From Siphonodentalium dalli (lineage: Eukaryota; Mollusca; Scaphopoda; Gadilida; Siphonodentaliidae), in NCBI GenBank assembly GCA_032622095.1, contig CP136066.1, positions 195,104,816 to 195,168,815 on the forward strand: 64,000 nt of DNA, in the 5' to 3' direction. A program made the translations under genes and the position numbers. This document shows positions 1-10,327 of the stretch, one piece after another (positions within the stretch are counted from its first letter, which is position 1; every line of letters starts with the position of its first letter). The notes under the pieces were generated by a model, which was not told the origin of the DNA, made no database searches, and saw nothing but the letters and a program-made list of their open reading frames with translations.

Positions 1-825
1 GGTCCGTGGTCACTTTGAGTGGTGGTCATCGGTATCGGTTAAATATTCTCTCAGGTGATACTCCCGTAACCGTTCGACATGTTCAAGCTCTGGGGTTATA
101 TCCACAACTGTTATAGTCCGTTACAACAAATCACTTCGTAATTCCATTTTAAAGTGAATTAATTTAAGAGTCTGACACAAAACTTGTAGGTTCGGGACAA
201 AATTGTGTCAAAGCGATTTGGTACCCTGGTGAGTCTTTGTGAACTTCGCTCGGTCCCGGGTTCAAAACCCATACCCAAGCATATCAAATCTGCACATACC
301 ACTAATGTTGCCTGGGAAAACTTATAATATACGATGTACAATTGATGGAAAACTTTCATTTGGTGGTCCACGAATGTGCTACAGTTGCTGCTATTCTTAA
401 ATATCAAGAAAAAAAACCAACTTGTGTCAGCTTTCAATTGAAATCAGCAAGGAAATGGATACATGCATTGTAACCGGCTATTTAACCCATTATATTCTAA
501 ATAGATTCTCTCATTCAGTCATGCAAGCATACATTGGAATGATCTATTATTCATTTGGATGGGTATGCAAGCAATAAACAGACAGAAAAAACCCCAGATA
601 TTACAAGAGCAGAATTATTCATATTTATTGGTGTGGGAAACGTTCAGATAATAAGTTAAAAAATTGTCGTTAGTTGAATTTATTATCTGAATATTTCCTT
701 TGTGAATTACTCGTCAATGATTATTTAGCATATTACAGTTAATTCGATATACATTACTGAGTGATGGATGCGCGTACCATACGGATGTAGCTATACCATA
801 GTCCCGAACTGCCTGAACTTCCTGC
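1..825. other. intergenic, no gene seen
   Basis: AT-rich sequence with no convincing coding region. A short B-box-like GGTTCAAAACC near 250 could belong to a decayed tRNA-derived SINE, but no matching A box or tail is clear. The longest open frame, about 92 codons on the minus strand (159-437), has no recognisable domain. Confidence 0.5.
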
Positions 826-2463
826 GTGTATATTAAAGGGTATATTATATACCGAACGTTGACAACGCGCACATGTGGACTTATTTACCGAACGTTGACA
901 ATTCACGAATGTGGTCGTTGAATGGACTCGTTGCTTGTATATTAAAGGGTATGTTATATACAGAATGTTGATAATGCACTCATGTGGTATATTATATACC
1001 GAATGTTGACAATGCACTCATGTGGTCGTTAAATGGACTCGTTGCTTGTATATTAAAGGGTATATTATATACCGAATGTTGAAAATGCACTCACGCGGTC
1101 GTTGAATGGACTTATTGCTTGTATATAAAGGGTATATTATATACCGAATGTTGACAATTCACGAATGTGGTCGTTGAACGGACTTGTTGCTTGTATATTA
1201 AAGGGTATATTATATACCGAATGTTGACAATGCACTCATGTGGTCGTTGAATGGACTCGTTGCTTGTTTATTAAACGGTATATTATATACCGACTGTTGA
1301 CAATTCACTCACGCGGTCGTTGAATGGACTTATTGCTTGTATATAAAGGGTATATTATATACCGAATGTTGACAATTCACGAATGTGGTCGTTGAATGGA
1401 CTCGTTGCTTGTATATTAAAGGGTATATTATATACCGAATGTTGACAATTCACGCATGTGGTCGTTGAATGGACTTGTTGCTTGTATATTAAACGGTATA
1501 TTATATACCGAATGTTGACAATTCACTCACATGGCCGTTGAATGGACTCGTTGCTTGTATATTAAGGGGTATATTATATACCGAATGTTGACAATTCACG
1601 CATGTGGTCGTTGAATGGACTTGTTGCTTGTATATTAAAGGGTATATATTATATACAGGATGTTGACAATTCACTCACATGGCCGTTGAATGGACTCGTT
1701 GCTTGTATATTAAAGGGGTATATTATATACCGAATGTTGACAATTCACTCACATGGCCGTTGAATGGACTCGTTGCTTGTATATTAAGGGTATATTATAT
1801 ACCGAATGTTGACAATGCACTCATGTGGTCGTTGAATGGACTTGTTGCTTGTATATTAAAGGGTATATTATATACCGAATGTTGACAATGCACGCATTTG
1901 GTCGTTGAATAGATTCGTTGCTTGTATATTAAAGGGTATATTATATACATAATGTTGACAATGCATTCGTGTGGTCGTTGAATGGACTTGTTGCTTGTAT
2001 ATAAAGGGTATATTATATACCGAATGTTGACAATGCACTCACGTGGTCGTTGAATGGACTTGTTGCTTGTATATAAAGGGTATATTATATACCGAACGTT
2101 GACAATGCACTCATGTGGTATATTATATACCGAACGTTGACAATGCACTCATGTGGTCGTTGAATGGACTTGTTGCTTGTATATTAAAGGGTATATTATA
2201 TACATAATGTTGACAATGCACACATTTGTTCGCTGAATAGACTTGCTTTTATTTTAAAGGGAATAGCATATACATAATGTTGACAATGCACTCATTTGGT
2301 CGTTGAATGGACTTGTTGCTTGTATATAAAGGGTATATTATATACCGAATGTTGACAATGCACTCATGTGGTCGTTGAATGGACTCGTTGCTTTTATATT
2401 AAAGGGTATATTATATACCGAATGTTGACAATGCACTCATGTGGACGTTGCATCGACTTGTTG
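826..2463. repeat. 73-bp satellite array (~22 units)
   Basis: The phrase GTATATTAAAGGGTATATTA recurs about every 73 bp from 826 to about 2463, always followed by ATACCGAATGTTGACAATGC and a GTGGTCGTTGAATGGACT segment. Units differ by point changes and small indels, and a few are truncated (for example near 890-1000 and 2110-2140). Each unit contains a short palindrome, GGTATATTATATACC. Open frames across the array are periodic by-products of the repeat and are not annotated as genes. Confidence 0.9.
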
Positions 2464-3342
2464 GAAAACTGGAAGTCGTTGACGAAGAATACTTCAAATT
2501 TTTATTTTCAACGATATTGCGGACTTTAAATTGGGGCCGATTTTCAAGCTTGATCTGAGTTGAGGGACACCACAGCCCGCCATTCCGATCGATACGTGGC
2601 CATTTTGATGAGAATTGTGAATTGTTGACGCTAACTGAAGCAGGCACATTTGAAGGAATGAACACTCACACTTAGTCAGTGCCTCCATAAATATGTTATA
2701 TACATTAAATTTGGAAAATACTGTTATATAAACTGTTATATAAAATGTATGTTAATATAAAAACGATAACGTGTGGACATTTGAATGACCGCGTAAGCTT
2801 ACAACAAACCCTGATATAGTGTGTCTGTAATTTACAGAAAGAGGTCACCAGAGGGTGAAGTTAGTGATGCTTCCTCGTACAGCGAGCCAGCATCATCAAA
2901 TACACCCGCCGTGGACCTCATTTTACGTAATTTTGGTCTGAGATTAACATTGTTTTTAGTTACTTTTCTCTTGTTTCTGTATCGAGGTGACTAATGGTGA
3001 ACATCACCAACTTCAACTGGGAAACTTCAATCTGATCCTGGGTCTCCCATAACTGTTGAGGCCTGAGCAGAATGAGGTTCCCCAGAGTATGAATTTGGTG
3101 ACGCTAGCCCGCCGTGCGGGATAGTGTCACTAAATTTACCCTCTGTGTACCTCATATTGCAAATGTCAGAAACTATTTCAAGGCATGCTTATAACTTTAA
3201 CTGGAATTACAGCTGACCTATCAAATGGTCGATTTCATTTTCCGTAGGGCTATAGTTAAAGTGACAAAACGCACTCGCAATGGGTTTAATAGTCCTTCCA
3301 TGGCGGGAGCAGCGCCGGCGCAGCATTAAATACCCCGTGTCA
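2464..3342. other. intergenic with one exon-like stretch
   Basis: No gene is recognised. A possible plus-strand exon remnant follows an acceptor-like TAATTTACAG ending at 2837. From 2839 the frame reads KRSPEGEVSDASSYSEPASS, then a hydrophobic run, to a stop near 2992. Its composition looks protein-like, but no family is recognised and no partner exon was found, so it is noted here only. Confidence 0.3.
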
Positions 3343-3495
3343 GTCCATTCTCTTATATATGCGAGTTTCCCCACATGGAGCCTCGCATATATACATTGTA
3401 TAAGATAGTGCACCGTCTTAAATTACCAGGTAAATATTGTTAGGCCAATGTATTCCTATATATGGGAGACTCGCATTTATAAGAGAATGCATTGG
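3343..3495. repeat. diverged pair of 'CCAATGCATTCTC' hairpins
   Basis: Two imperfect palindromes (3343-3403 and 3444-3495) carry the signature CATTCTCTTATATATGCGAG and its inverse. They are diverged members of the hairpin seen much more perfectly at 6484-6550, 10873-10939, 11021-11087 and 42352-42418. The downstream flank (CTCCAGTCATGGAAGGG) matches the flank of the 53.1-53.2 kb copy, so these two copies belong to one longer repeat. Confidence 0.7.
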
Positions 3496-3613
3496 CAGAG
3501 GGTTTTCTGGAAGCTCCAGTCATGGAAGGGCTAAATGCAAACAATACACACAAAAAGTTTGTAAAACCTCCATCACAAGGAAGAACATTAAGAAATCAAT
3601 ACACTTTATGATT

Positions 3614-3898
3614 AAAGGTACTCAATACGATCAGACGCTCCTAAATTACTATTTCTATGGCTTCGGGGGTAAACAATATTTTATTCGAGTCGAGGTTATT
3701 ATTACCTCTTCATCTGCAATTTGTCCTTTTGATGACGTGTTTCTGGGCCACATCTCGAGAAATGAACAAACTTCAAAAATCGATATCTGATCACTCTTGA
3801 GCTTTGATGTGTGGGTTCTCGACTCGAATCAAATATGTTTTACTCCCGACGCCAAAGAAATAATAATTTAGGAGCTTCTGATCGGATCGAGTACCTTT
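3614..3898. mobile_element. foldback MITE, ~285 bp
   Basis: The left end AAAGGTACTCAATACGATCA is mirrored by the right end GATCGGATCGAGTACCTTT. Inverted similarity continues inward for about 85 bp through the 'CTCCTAAATTACTATTTCT' and 'TATTTTATTCGAGTCGAG' segments. The element is non-coding. A partial copy of one arm lies at about 42898-42970. The inverted ends show directly that it is foldback; the transposase that moves it is unknown. Confidence 0.75.
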
Positions 3899-4315
3899 AT
3901 AATTGTAATTATTGACTTCTCACCAGTGACGAAATTTTGCAAGTGGAAACCTTTGTTATGTAAACATTATTATATATTACAACGAAAGTCATTCGATTAA
4001 CAAACATCGCCAAATGCAATTTAAAATTATATGTTTTAGTTGACAATATGTGCCCATTTCTGATGTATAGACCTTCATGCTTTCATTGTAATTTGCCTAA
4101 CTGTGGGTTGATAAAATGGTTGGCGTTTACATAACGGTTTAACACGCGATGTCACGCCATTGACGATATCTAAAAAAAATTAAAATGAGAACAATATACT
4201 ATATCTGTTTTCCGTGTTCTTCTTATAGCGACAATGGTTGTATAAACCTTTCATATTTAACCACTGCAAGTGCCTTATGTCCCTTTATAGAGAAATAAAT
4301 CAAGCACACACTAGC

Positions 4316-5323
4316 CTATATGTCGTTTATCGGTTCCTTCAACTTAACCCAGGCAATATTGTCGTTCCAATGAACATAATCAGTTACGTTGAGGCTCTTG
4401 GAGAGTCTGACATTCATAGGAAATAGATGTTGTCTGTGCATGAATGCGATTATAGCCTCAGACGATAGGCTCGGCCGCCTATGTGCCATCCATTCCATAG
4501 CAACAAACTTGACGTCATTATCAGCGAAAAAGTTCTCCCCCTTCTCCAAAACACGCCCCTCATGTGCCTCAACGTCAATTTTCATCACGACCTGCTTGTG
4601 TTTCACAAATGCCAGCAAATCGTCCAAATAACAAGCTGGGATGACGCCCGGTCCGTTTATGGTTGATCCGCCGATGTTTTTGAACGGTATTGACATGGCA
4701 ACCGTATCCCTGGTATTCGAGATTGCGCCGTAAATGGTGGTCAGCGTTGTCAAGTTGTTCATAGAAATTGATCGACATAGTCGTTTAATATTGCTAACAA
4801 GAGGGTCGATGGCATACGATTGTCGGCCCATTTTAGCTGCCACCAGAGCGAACTGACCAACATGGGAACCAATGTCTATGAATACGGCATCTGGGTACTT
4901 AATCAGTTGAGACCATATCAGCGTCATCACATTGGCTTCCCATACAAATTGGTTGACGAGACTTCTTGAGACAAACTGGTCATCTTCAGAGTCGTGAACA
5001 TATATCCTGATTGTGCCATTAGGAGTATAGGTGTAAGCGACAGGAAAATGCTCTTTACTTTGACAGAGTTCACTGCAGTGGCGCCACCTATCAGTTCTAC
5101 ACAACACGATTGGTGAAGCTGCATCACGTGATGACAAAAGCGTTGTATTGATTGGCCGCATGTCCATATCATCTAGGAGAGGGGCATCATAACTTAAGGA
5201 CCACGTTGTCGACCCTTCACGTTGTATGTTGTATTTAGTCACGGCGTATGTAAACGCGAACAGAATGAATGAGAGTCCGAGAAGCGACCGCCGCCGTCTC
5301 AATCTGATCAGCATCGTATACAT
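4316..5323 (-). CDS. FkbM-family SAM-dependent methyltransferase, type II membrane-anchored
   Basis: A single-exon frame of 335 codons. Residues 1-10 include RLRRRR, followed by a hydrophobic segment (LLGLSFILFAFTYAV) that fits a signal anchor, so a Golgi/ER-lumen orientation is inferred. The catalytic domain has a Rossmann SAM-binding motif (VFIDIGSHVGQFALVAAK), an acidic residue after strand 2 (YAIDP), and the FkbM-type VVMKIDVEAHEGRVLEKGE motif, then WMAHRR. Family members methylate sugars or other small substrates; the substrate here is unknown. The luminal stem has N-glycosylation sequons. The frame stays open for another 57 codons upstream to an ATG at 5494, but most of that extension lies inside a foldback element (5355-5858). 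The Met at 5323, just before the basic/hydrophobic anchor, is therefore preferred; a Met three codons further in is an alternative. The stop is TAG at 4316-4318. No intron is evident. Confidence 0.85.
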   Translation of the reverse strand: MYTMLIRLRRRRSLLGLSFILFAFTYAVTKYNIQREGSTTWSLSYDAPLLDDMDMRPINTTLLSSRDAASPIVLCRTDRWRHCSELCQSKEHFPVAYTYTPNGTIRIYVHDSEDDQFVSRSLVNQFVWEANVMTLIWSQLIKYPDAVFIDIGSHVGQFALVAAKMGRQSYAIDPLVSNIKRLCRSISMNNLTTLTTIYGAISNTRDTVAMSIPFKNIGGSTINGPGVIPACYLDDLLAFVKHKQVVMKIDVEAHEGRVLEKGENFFADNDVKFVAMEWMAHRRPSLSSEAIIAFMHRQHLFPMNVRLSKSLNVTDYVHWNDNIAWVKLKEPINDI

Positions 5324-5354
5324 GTCTTTTTTTCTGGAAGAGAGACGATACGTA

Positions 5355-5858
5355 TATATACACCCCTGGTCAATTGTTCCTACTAATGTGCGGTTGGGTC
5401 CTGTTGAATTGCTAGGCAAACTGATGCTGTTAACAAAAAGTACCGTTATTTTTTTTAATTTGACTTTTTCGCGATGTTCCGATAATCTGAACATATACAG
5501 GCAAAGGAATTATGCGTACCAAGCATCAAAAACATACTATTGCGAAATATTTTTAATACTGGTTGTAGTGGTTGCTGAAAATCGATTATAATCAAGGTGG
5601 TTATTCACGTCGTTATAGAAACACCAGCGCAGGCATTACTATATTTGTCAAAAATATATTTGTTCTTGAACGTTTCATACACACACTGTTTTTTCTCAAA
5701 TCGCTCGGATTAGCCAAACACCGCGAAAATGACAACTTTAGAAAAAGTAACGGTACTTTTTCGTAACGGCATCAGTTTGCCCTAACAACATATACCAATT
5801 CAGCAAGACCACACGCTTCATAGCAGATTAGCAGGATCAATTGACCAGGGGTGGTATA
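5355..5858. mobile_element. foldback element abutting the methyltransferase 5' end
   Basis: CACCCCTGGTCAATTG at 5361-5376 is inverted at 5838-5853. Inverted similarity continues inward through GGCAAACTGATGC and AAAAAGTACCGTTA (about 5417-5478 against 5729-5789), giving arms of about 120 bp with indels and a centre of about 250 bp. It is non-coding. It sits about 30 bp upstream of the preferred start codon and so supplies the putative 5' UTR or promoter-proximal DNA. Confidence 0.8.
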
Positions 5859-6297
5859 GACAAGCACGCTAAGTGCGAAGACTCGACGTAAAACAACCTC
5901 AGTAAGTTAGAACAGTAAAATACTAATATGGTGCCATGTTTTGACCGAGTCAAATCCTATACCAGGCTCCCTTTATATAATTGGATATTCAGCGAAATGT
6001 GTGTGTATGAGTTGACGGATATAATAGTTCTGAAAAATTTCTGCTCAGACTGGTGAGTGGATTGCACATTTTATGCTTCTTATTTGTTTCAAGGTAATTA
6101 CGTTTTCCTCGAAGCAATGGGACAGTCCCAGCTGTTATCATTTTTGGACGCCATCTTAGCGTTTAAAAAGTCCTCCTAAATAAAGTACGTAAGCATGTAA
6201 TTATTTAATTGATGTTGAAGACACAACACCTCACCCCGATGACTTCATTATATAGCTTTAACCCTGCCTGTATTTAAATACTCATTGCCATGTAGTT
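5859..6297. other. intergenic, nothing recognised
   Basis: AT-rich sequence without a coding region, repeat or RNA gene that I can support. Confidence 0.5.
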
Positions 6298-6704
6298 CCC
6301 TTTACCCAACAGAATGGCCATGTGCCAATGCATTGGCTTAACACTTATTAAAAATGATAAAATTGTCAAAAGAATGTAGAAAAATATTATAAAAATTGTT
6401 AAAAAATGTAAGTAAAATTATAAAATTGTTAAAGAATGTAAGAAAAAATGGTAAAAAGTGTTAAAAAAAAGATTGTTTTTAGGCCAATGCATTCTCTTAT
6501 ATATGCGAGGCGACCTATAGTCGACTCGCATATATAAGAGAATGCATTGGCACAGGGCATAACTGTAACCATCACAATGTGGTCAATGAACCGGTTCCAA
6601 TAATATCCATATTTGTATGGTGTTATTGAGACAGACCAAAGATATTTTAGGCTGTTGGAGCTTTATTTGGGCGTTTTTGGCCGTTTTGTCGGGTAAAGGG
6701 TTAA
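6298..6704. mobile_element. piggyBac-like MITE with internal hairpin (copy 1)
   Basis: CCCTTTACCC at 6298-6307 is inverted as GGGTAAAGGG at 6691-6700, followed by TTAA. The interior has a degenerate ~35-bp tandem segment (AAAATTGTTAAAGAATGTAA type) and a near-perfect palindrome at 6484-6550. The right half matches the left half of the 10.7-kb copy in inverse orientation. TTAA flanks and ends starting CCC are typical of piggyBac-group elements. The left TTAA is missing from this copy. No transposase is present. Confidence 0.7.
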
Positions 6705-6984
6705 GTTGTTTCTTGAACGTATTATCGAAACATTTCCCACCAATGAAAACGAATCATTCTGTTGTTGTATTGTTTATCTGTCGTCTGCTTATGTAACATG
6801 AACACCAATCCAAGCGATTCATTCACGATCTTTCAAAATGTTACAAAATGACGACGACAATGGCGACCGGAAGTCAACAATTGAAGTGTTTTTGCGGATT
6901 GTTCACTAAATCTTCACATATCGAATAAAATTACAGCCAATAATTAGTGATATATCCCATCATAGGAGTTTCTAAAGAGTTTAT

Positions 6985-7310
6985 AAACTAGTTCCCCAAA
7001 CAATTCAGGTAGCGCCCCCAAATTATATGCAACTGATATCCCAAATCCACACAGATAGTACTCCAAACGATACATCTGGTTTCCCAACCCATCCAACGCG
7101 TGTCCCAAACCACATACTGGGTGCATAAATCCACCCTAGTGTCTCAACCCATTCAACTAATGTTCCAAGCTACACCGGTAGTCTCACAAGCTATGCGACT
7201 GGTGTTCGAAACCACTCCGGTATTGTGCCAGACCATACAACAGGTGTCTCAAACTGCCCAACTGGTGTCCCTAACAAACCAATGGGTGCTCCAAACAATA
7301 CAACGCAGTC
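6985..7310. repeat. degenerate ~24-bp minisatellite
   Basis: A motif like CTGGTGTCCCAAACCATACA recurs about every 24 bp with much divergence. An 82-codon frame (7100-7348) reads through it as SQT/VSQ-type octapeptides, which is what a 24-bp repeat gives in any open frame. It is annotated as a repeat rather than a gene. Confidence 0.6.
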
Positions 7311-8660
7311 CATTGGCTGGTATATTACCCCTTATGAACCCCCACTAATTAACTTCGTTGGTATTTTCATGTACCTATAGTACCTATTGTTCAGGAAAAA
7401 TGATGCCAAGTATAGGATATTCCCCGAGCTGTCGGGCATTCGGGCAAATAATTCAACGAGGAGAAGCCGAGTTGGTTATTTGGCCGAATGCCCGACAGCG
7501 AGGGGAATATCTGTCTTAATCCACGGTTATTCCAGTAATAAATCCACAAGATTTCTGGAAAAATTAAGTTCGATTATATAGTGCAGGGGAAGTAAAATAT
7601 TAAGCCATAAACCGAACATATATAACGGAAATGTGGGGATAATTTCATCTTACAGAACTGAGAACAAAGCTGTATGTGCAAAGTTATATTAAATGCCAAA
7701 TCATTTTCAACTCTCATTAATTTTGTAAAAAAACAATTATTGCTCTTTAGTACATTATGTCATTCAAATTAGCACGAACAACACATGCTAAGATACATAC
7801 ACAGATGTAGCGTGTATATACCGAGAAACCAAAGACATTCAGGCAATTTCAGAGACATTGTCGTTGCGACACGGGGTGATTGGTCTCATGCCCCCCCCCC
7901 CCCCCCCCCCCCACCAACGATCGTCATATTTTTTAACAGTTGGAAGTCTCATATCTGAAACAACATTAAATTTAATTAGATACTTCAGACAACAAACAGG
8001 TTAACGTTGTTTGATATTTGTGCTAACAAATACCTAGTGTGTGATTAGTTCATTTAGACAAAAAGTCTATATTTCCGCAATATTTGACAAATTTATGTTA
8101 GGACTGAAATCGCCATCAGTTGGACAAGTTATGTGATCGAATACCCAACAGAGCAAATTCGGTTTATCATATAGTACAGAAGACGTGTATGTACAACCAT
8201 TCACACATAGACTCCAAATCATTAAACAATTAAACAAAGCTAAAACTTTGCCTGGTCTGGCCTGGCCTGATATGGAGGAATAAAACTATATCTGATACCG
8301 CCGTGAGTTGTCAAAGCCATGTATTAACGCGCACTGAGTTGTCATTAATCAGTGAGAATAAATGCGGGTCAGTTTATTTAGCTGATTGTGGAGATAACGG
8401 GATGAGTATATGCTCTCGCATGAATGATTGAGTATCACGTGGAAGGTATTTCGTCCGATCGAATTGAGAAAGCCATGTAAAACATCGATCCAAAAACCGA
8501 ACATATATACAATTGGGAGATATAACGGAAATGTGGGAACAATTCCATCTTACAGAACTGAGAACCAAGATGCATGTGCATGGTGAGAAAAGTTATATTA
8601 AATGCCAAATAATTTCAACTCTCATTAATTTTGTAAACGAAAATAATTTAAATATACCTG
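7311..8660. other. non-coding; hairpin and dispersed direct repeat
   Basis: Three structures are visible. A hairpin at 7419-7509 pairs TATTCCCCGAGCTGTCGGGC with its inverse around a ~30-bp loop. A direct repeat of about 125 bp (TATAACGGAAATGTGGG... to ...CTCATTAATTTTGTAAA) occurs at about 7609-7731 and 8497-8638. A run of 22 C occupies 7891-7912. No gene is seen. Confidence 0.65.
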
Positions 8661-8663
8661 TGT

Positions 8664-8665
<2 letters not shown>

Positions 8666-8711
<46 letters not shown>

Positions 8712-8736
8712 CTATATATATATATCTATATATTAA
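8666..8736. repeat. (TA)n microsatellite
   Basis: An almost uninterrupted run of TA dinucleotides with minor interruptions (GCTATATA, ATCTATA). Confidence 0.95.
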
Positions 8737-10327
8737 GTTCCATGATAAATGATATTCCACTCAAATTTTGCCCATACCATAGGACATGCCATGGGGATTA
8801 CTGTTGTTTTAGGTACGTGACCACGGGGTGTGTTTTTCACCGTTAAGAATCTGGAGACCGTAAGTTTTTGCTGGGAATTTAAGTGTGCAACATTCCCCAT
8901 ATTTACTTTACCCACTGGTATCGACACATATGATGTTTTCGTTGGTAAGGTCACCAGAGGACAAAAGGTCTAGTCATATTTCAACATAAAATTAGCAAAA
9001 CTGTGTAATAGAAGTGAGCCATTACTTTATGAATATTCCATCTCAATGGAACCAAAATTGTTAGTTTAGCTAAAAATGACCACCAGAGTGGCGGCCAAAT
9101 TATGGAAATAGTAGATATTGCCCCTGTGTGCCATGAAATCGTTTACAAGTTGTGGTTGAATAATACAATTGACTAATTGGCTGCTATATATTGAATACTA
9201 ACATTGCTGATACACTTTGGCCAATTGTCACTGTTATAACCACTGACATTACCAGAACTATTGAGATTGTTTCTTTCAAACAGTTTCTGACACCGAAGGG
9301 ACAATTCCTCGGTATAGAGCTCACTATAAATTTTGACGAACACTGAACACATTCTGGAATTATATTATTATGTTCAATTTGCACATTCCGAATTATTATG
9401 ATGATGATTATCGGATTATGATTGGACATCATTTATAGCTATTTACGCCAATAGTGTGGATAACAATTTGGTGAACTTTAGCGAAACTTGCCCAATTGTA
9501 TTATTTTCAGCAGCTTTCTGTCGCCATTTTGTCCATATGTTAGAAAGTGATGTCATCATTTCTGCTAAAATGGACACTCGTGGTTAAAGTCTTACATATA
9601 ATTAGTATCCAGAATACTGCAGTGTTCGATTCTGGGCATTAAAATATTAATTTATTTTTCTTCGAAATTTAGTACATCTATTTAAAATTTGATGGACACG
9701 AAGGGCCAAATCCTCGTGATAAGGCTCACAAATATCAGATATTGATTTAACATGGTATATGTTGGCACAAATAACCATTTAAACTAATAGTTTTCTTATA
9801 AATGAAAACGATCCGGGAAAATTTTGCGAAAATTGCCCAATGTTTCCATTTCCGGTCGCCATTTTCTATTTTGACAATCTAATGGTTCACGAAATGACAT
9901 ACGTCAGTCAATGGCGACATTAATAATTTGTTTTAATAATTTGTTGCATGTTTCTGCCATATGTAAAACTTAAAGTGATATAAAACACTCTGGTTGGGTG
10001 ATCAAATAAAAATGGAGAATAATCTTGCTCAAGGTAGTTATTTTTACGAATATTAATCAAAATTTACAGCACACATCGTCATTCTTTTTTTTATATATTA
10101 ATTAAATGCAATGACTCTTGATGGCGAAATCATTTGCGTTAATTTATTGCCGAATCGAGATGTCAATATTTACAATTAAGCGTAGTTCAGACGATAATTT
10201 CTATGGAGTGGTGCGGTCGATTTCGGTGATTTCGGTGATGGTAGTATAATGCTACATTCCCAGTTGGAATAGCTCTTGTGTACTAACTTGTCAGTTCTAC
10301 GCACCCGAACAAGTCCATAATATGTAT
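8737..10327. other. intergenic with a diverged ~400-bp duplication
   Basis: No gene is recognised. Segments near 9290-9540 and 9690-9870 resemble one another in order: a CGAAGGG/CAAATCCTCG-like stretch, a CTCACA/CTCACT stretch, then GCGAAA(C/A)TTGCCCAAT and GTCGCCATTTT. An old tandem duplication or two copies of one repeat would explain this. Confidence 0.45.

Noticed and set aside
200-290. tRNA gene or tRNA-derived SINE
   Set aside because: A B-box-like GGTTCAAAACC is present, but there is no clear A box, no cloverleaf and no tail.
826-2463. CRISPR-like regular repeat array
   Set aside because: There are no unique spacers; the whole 73-bp unit is repeated, the context is eukaryotic, and no cas genes are present.
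6985-7348. 82-codon SQT-rich frame as a gene
   Set aside because: The octapeptide pattern follows from a degenerate 24-bp minisatellite; there is no other sign of coding.
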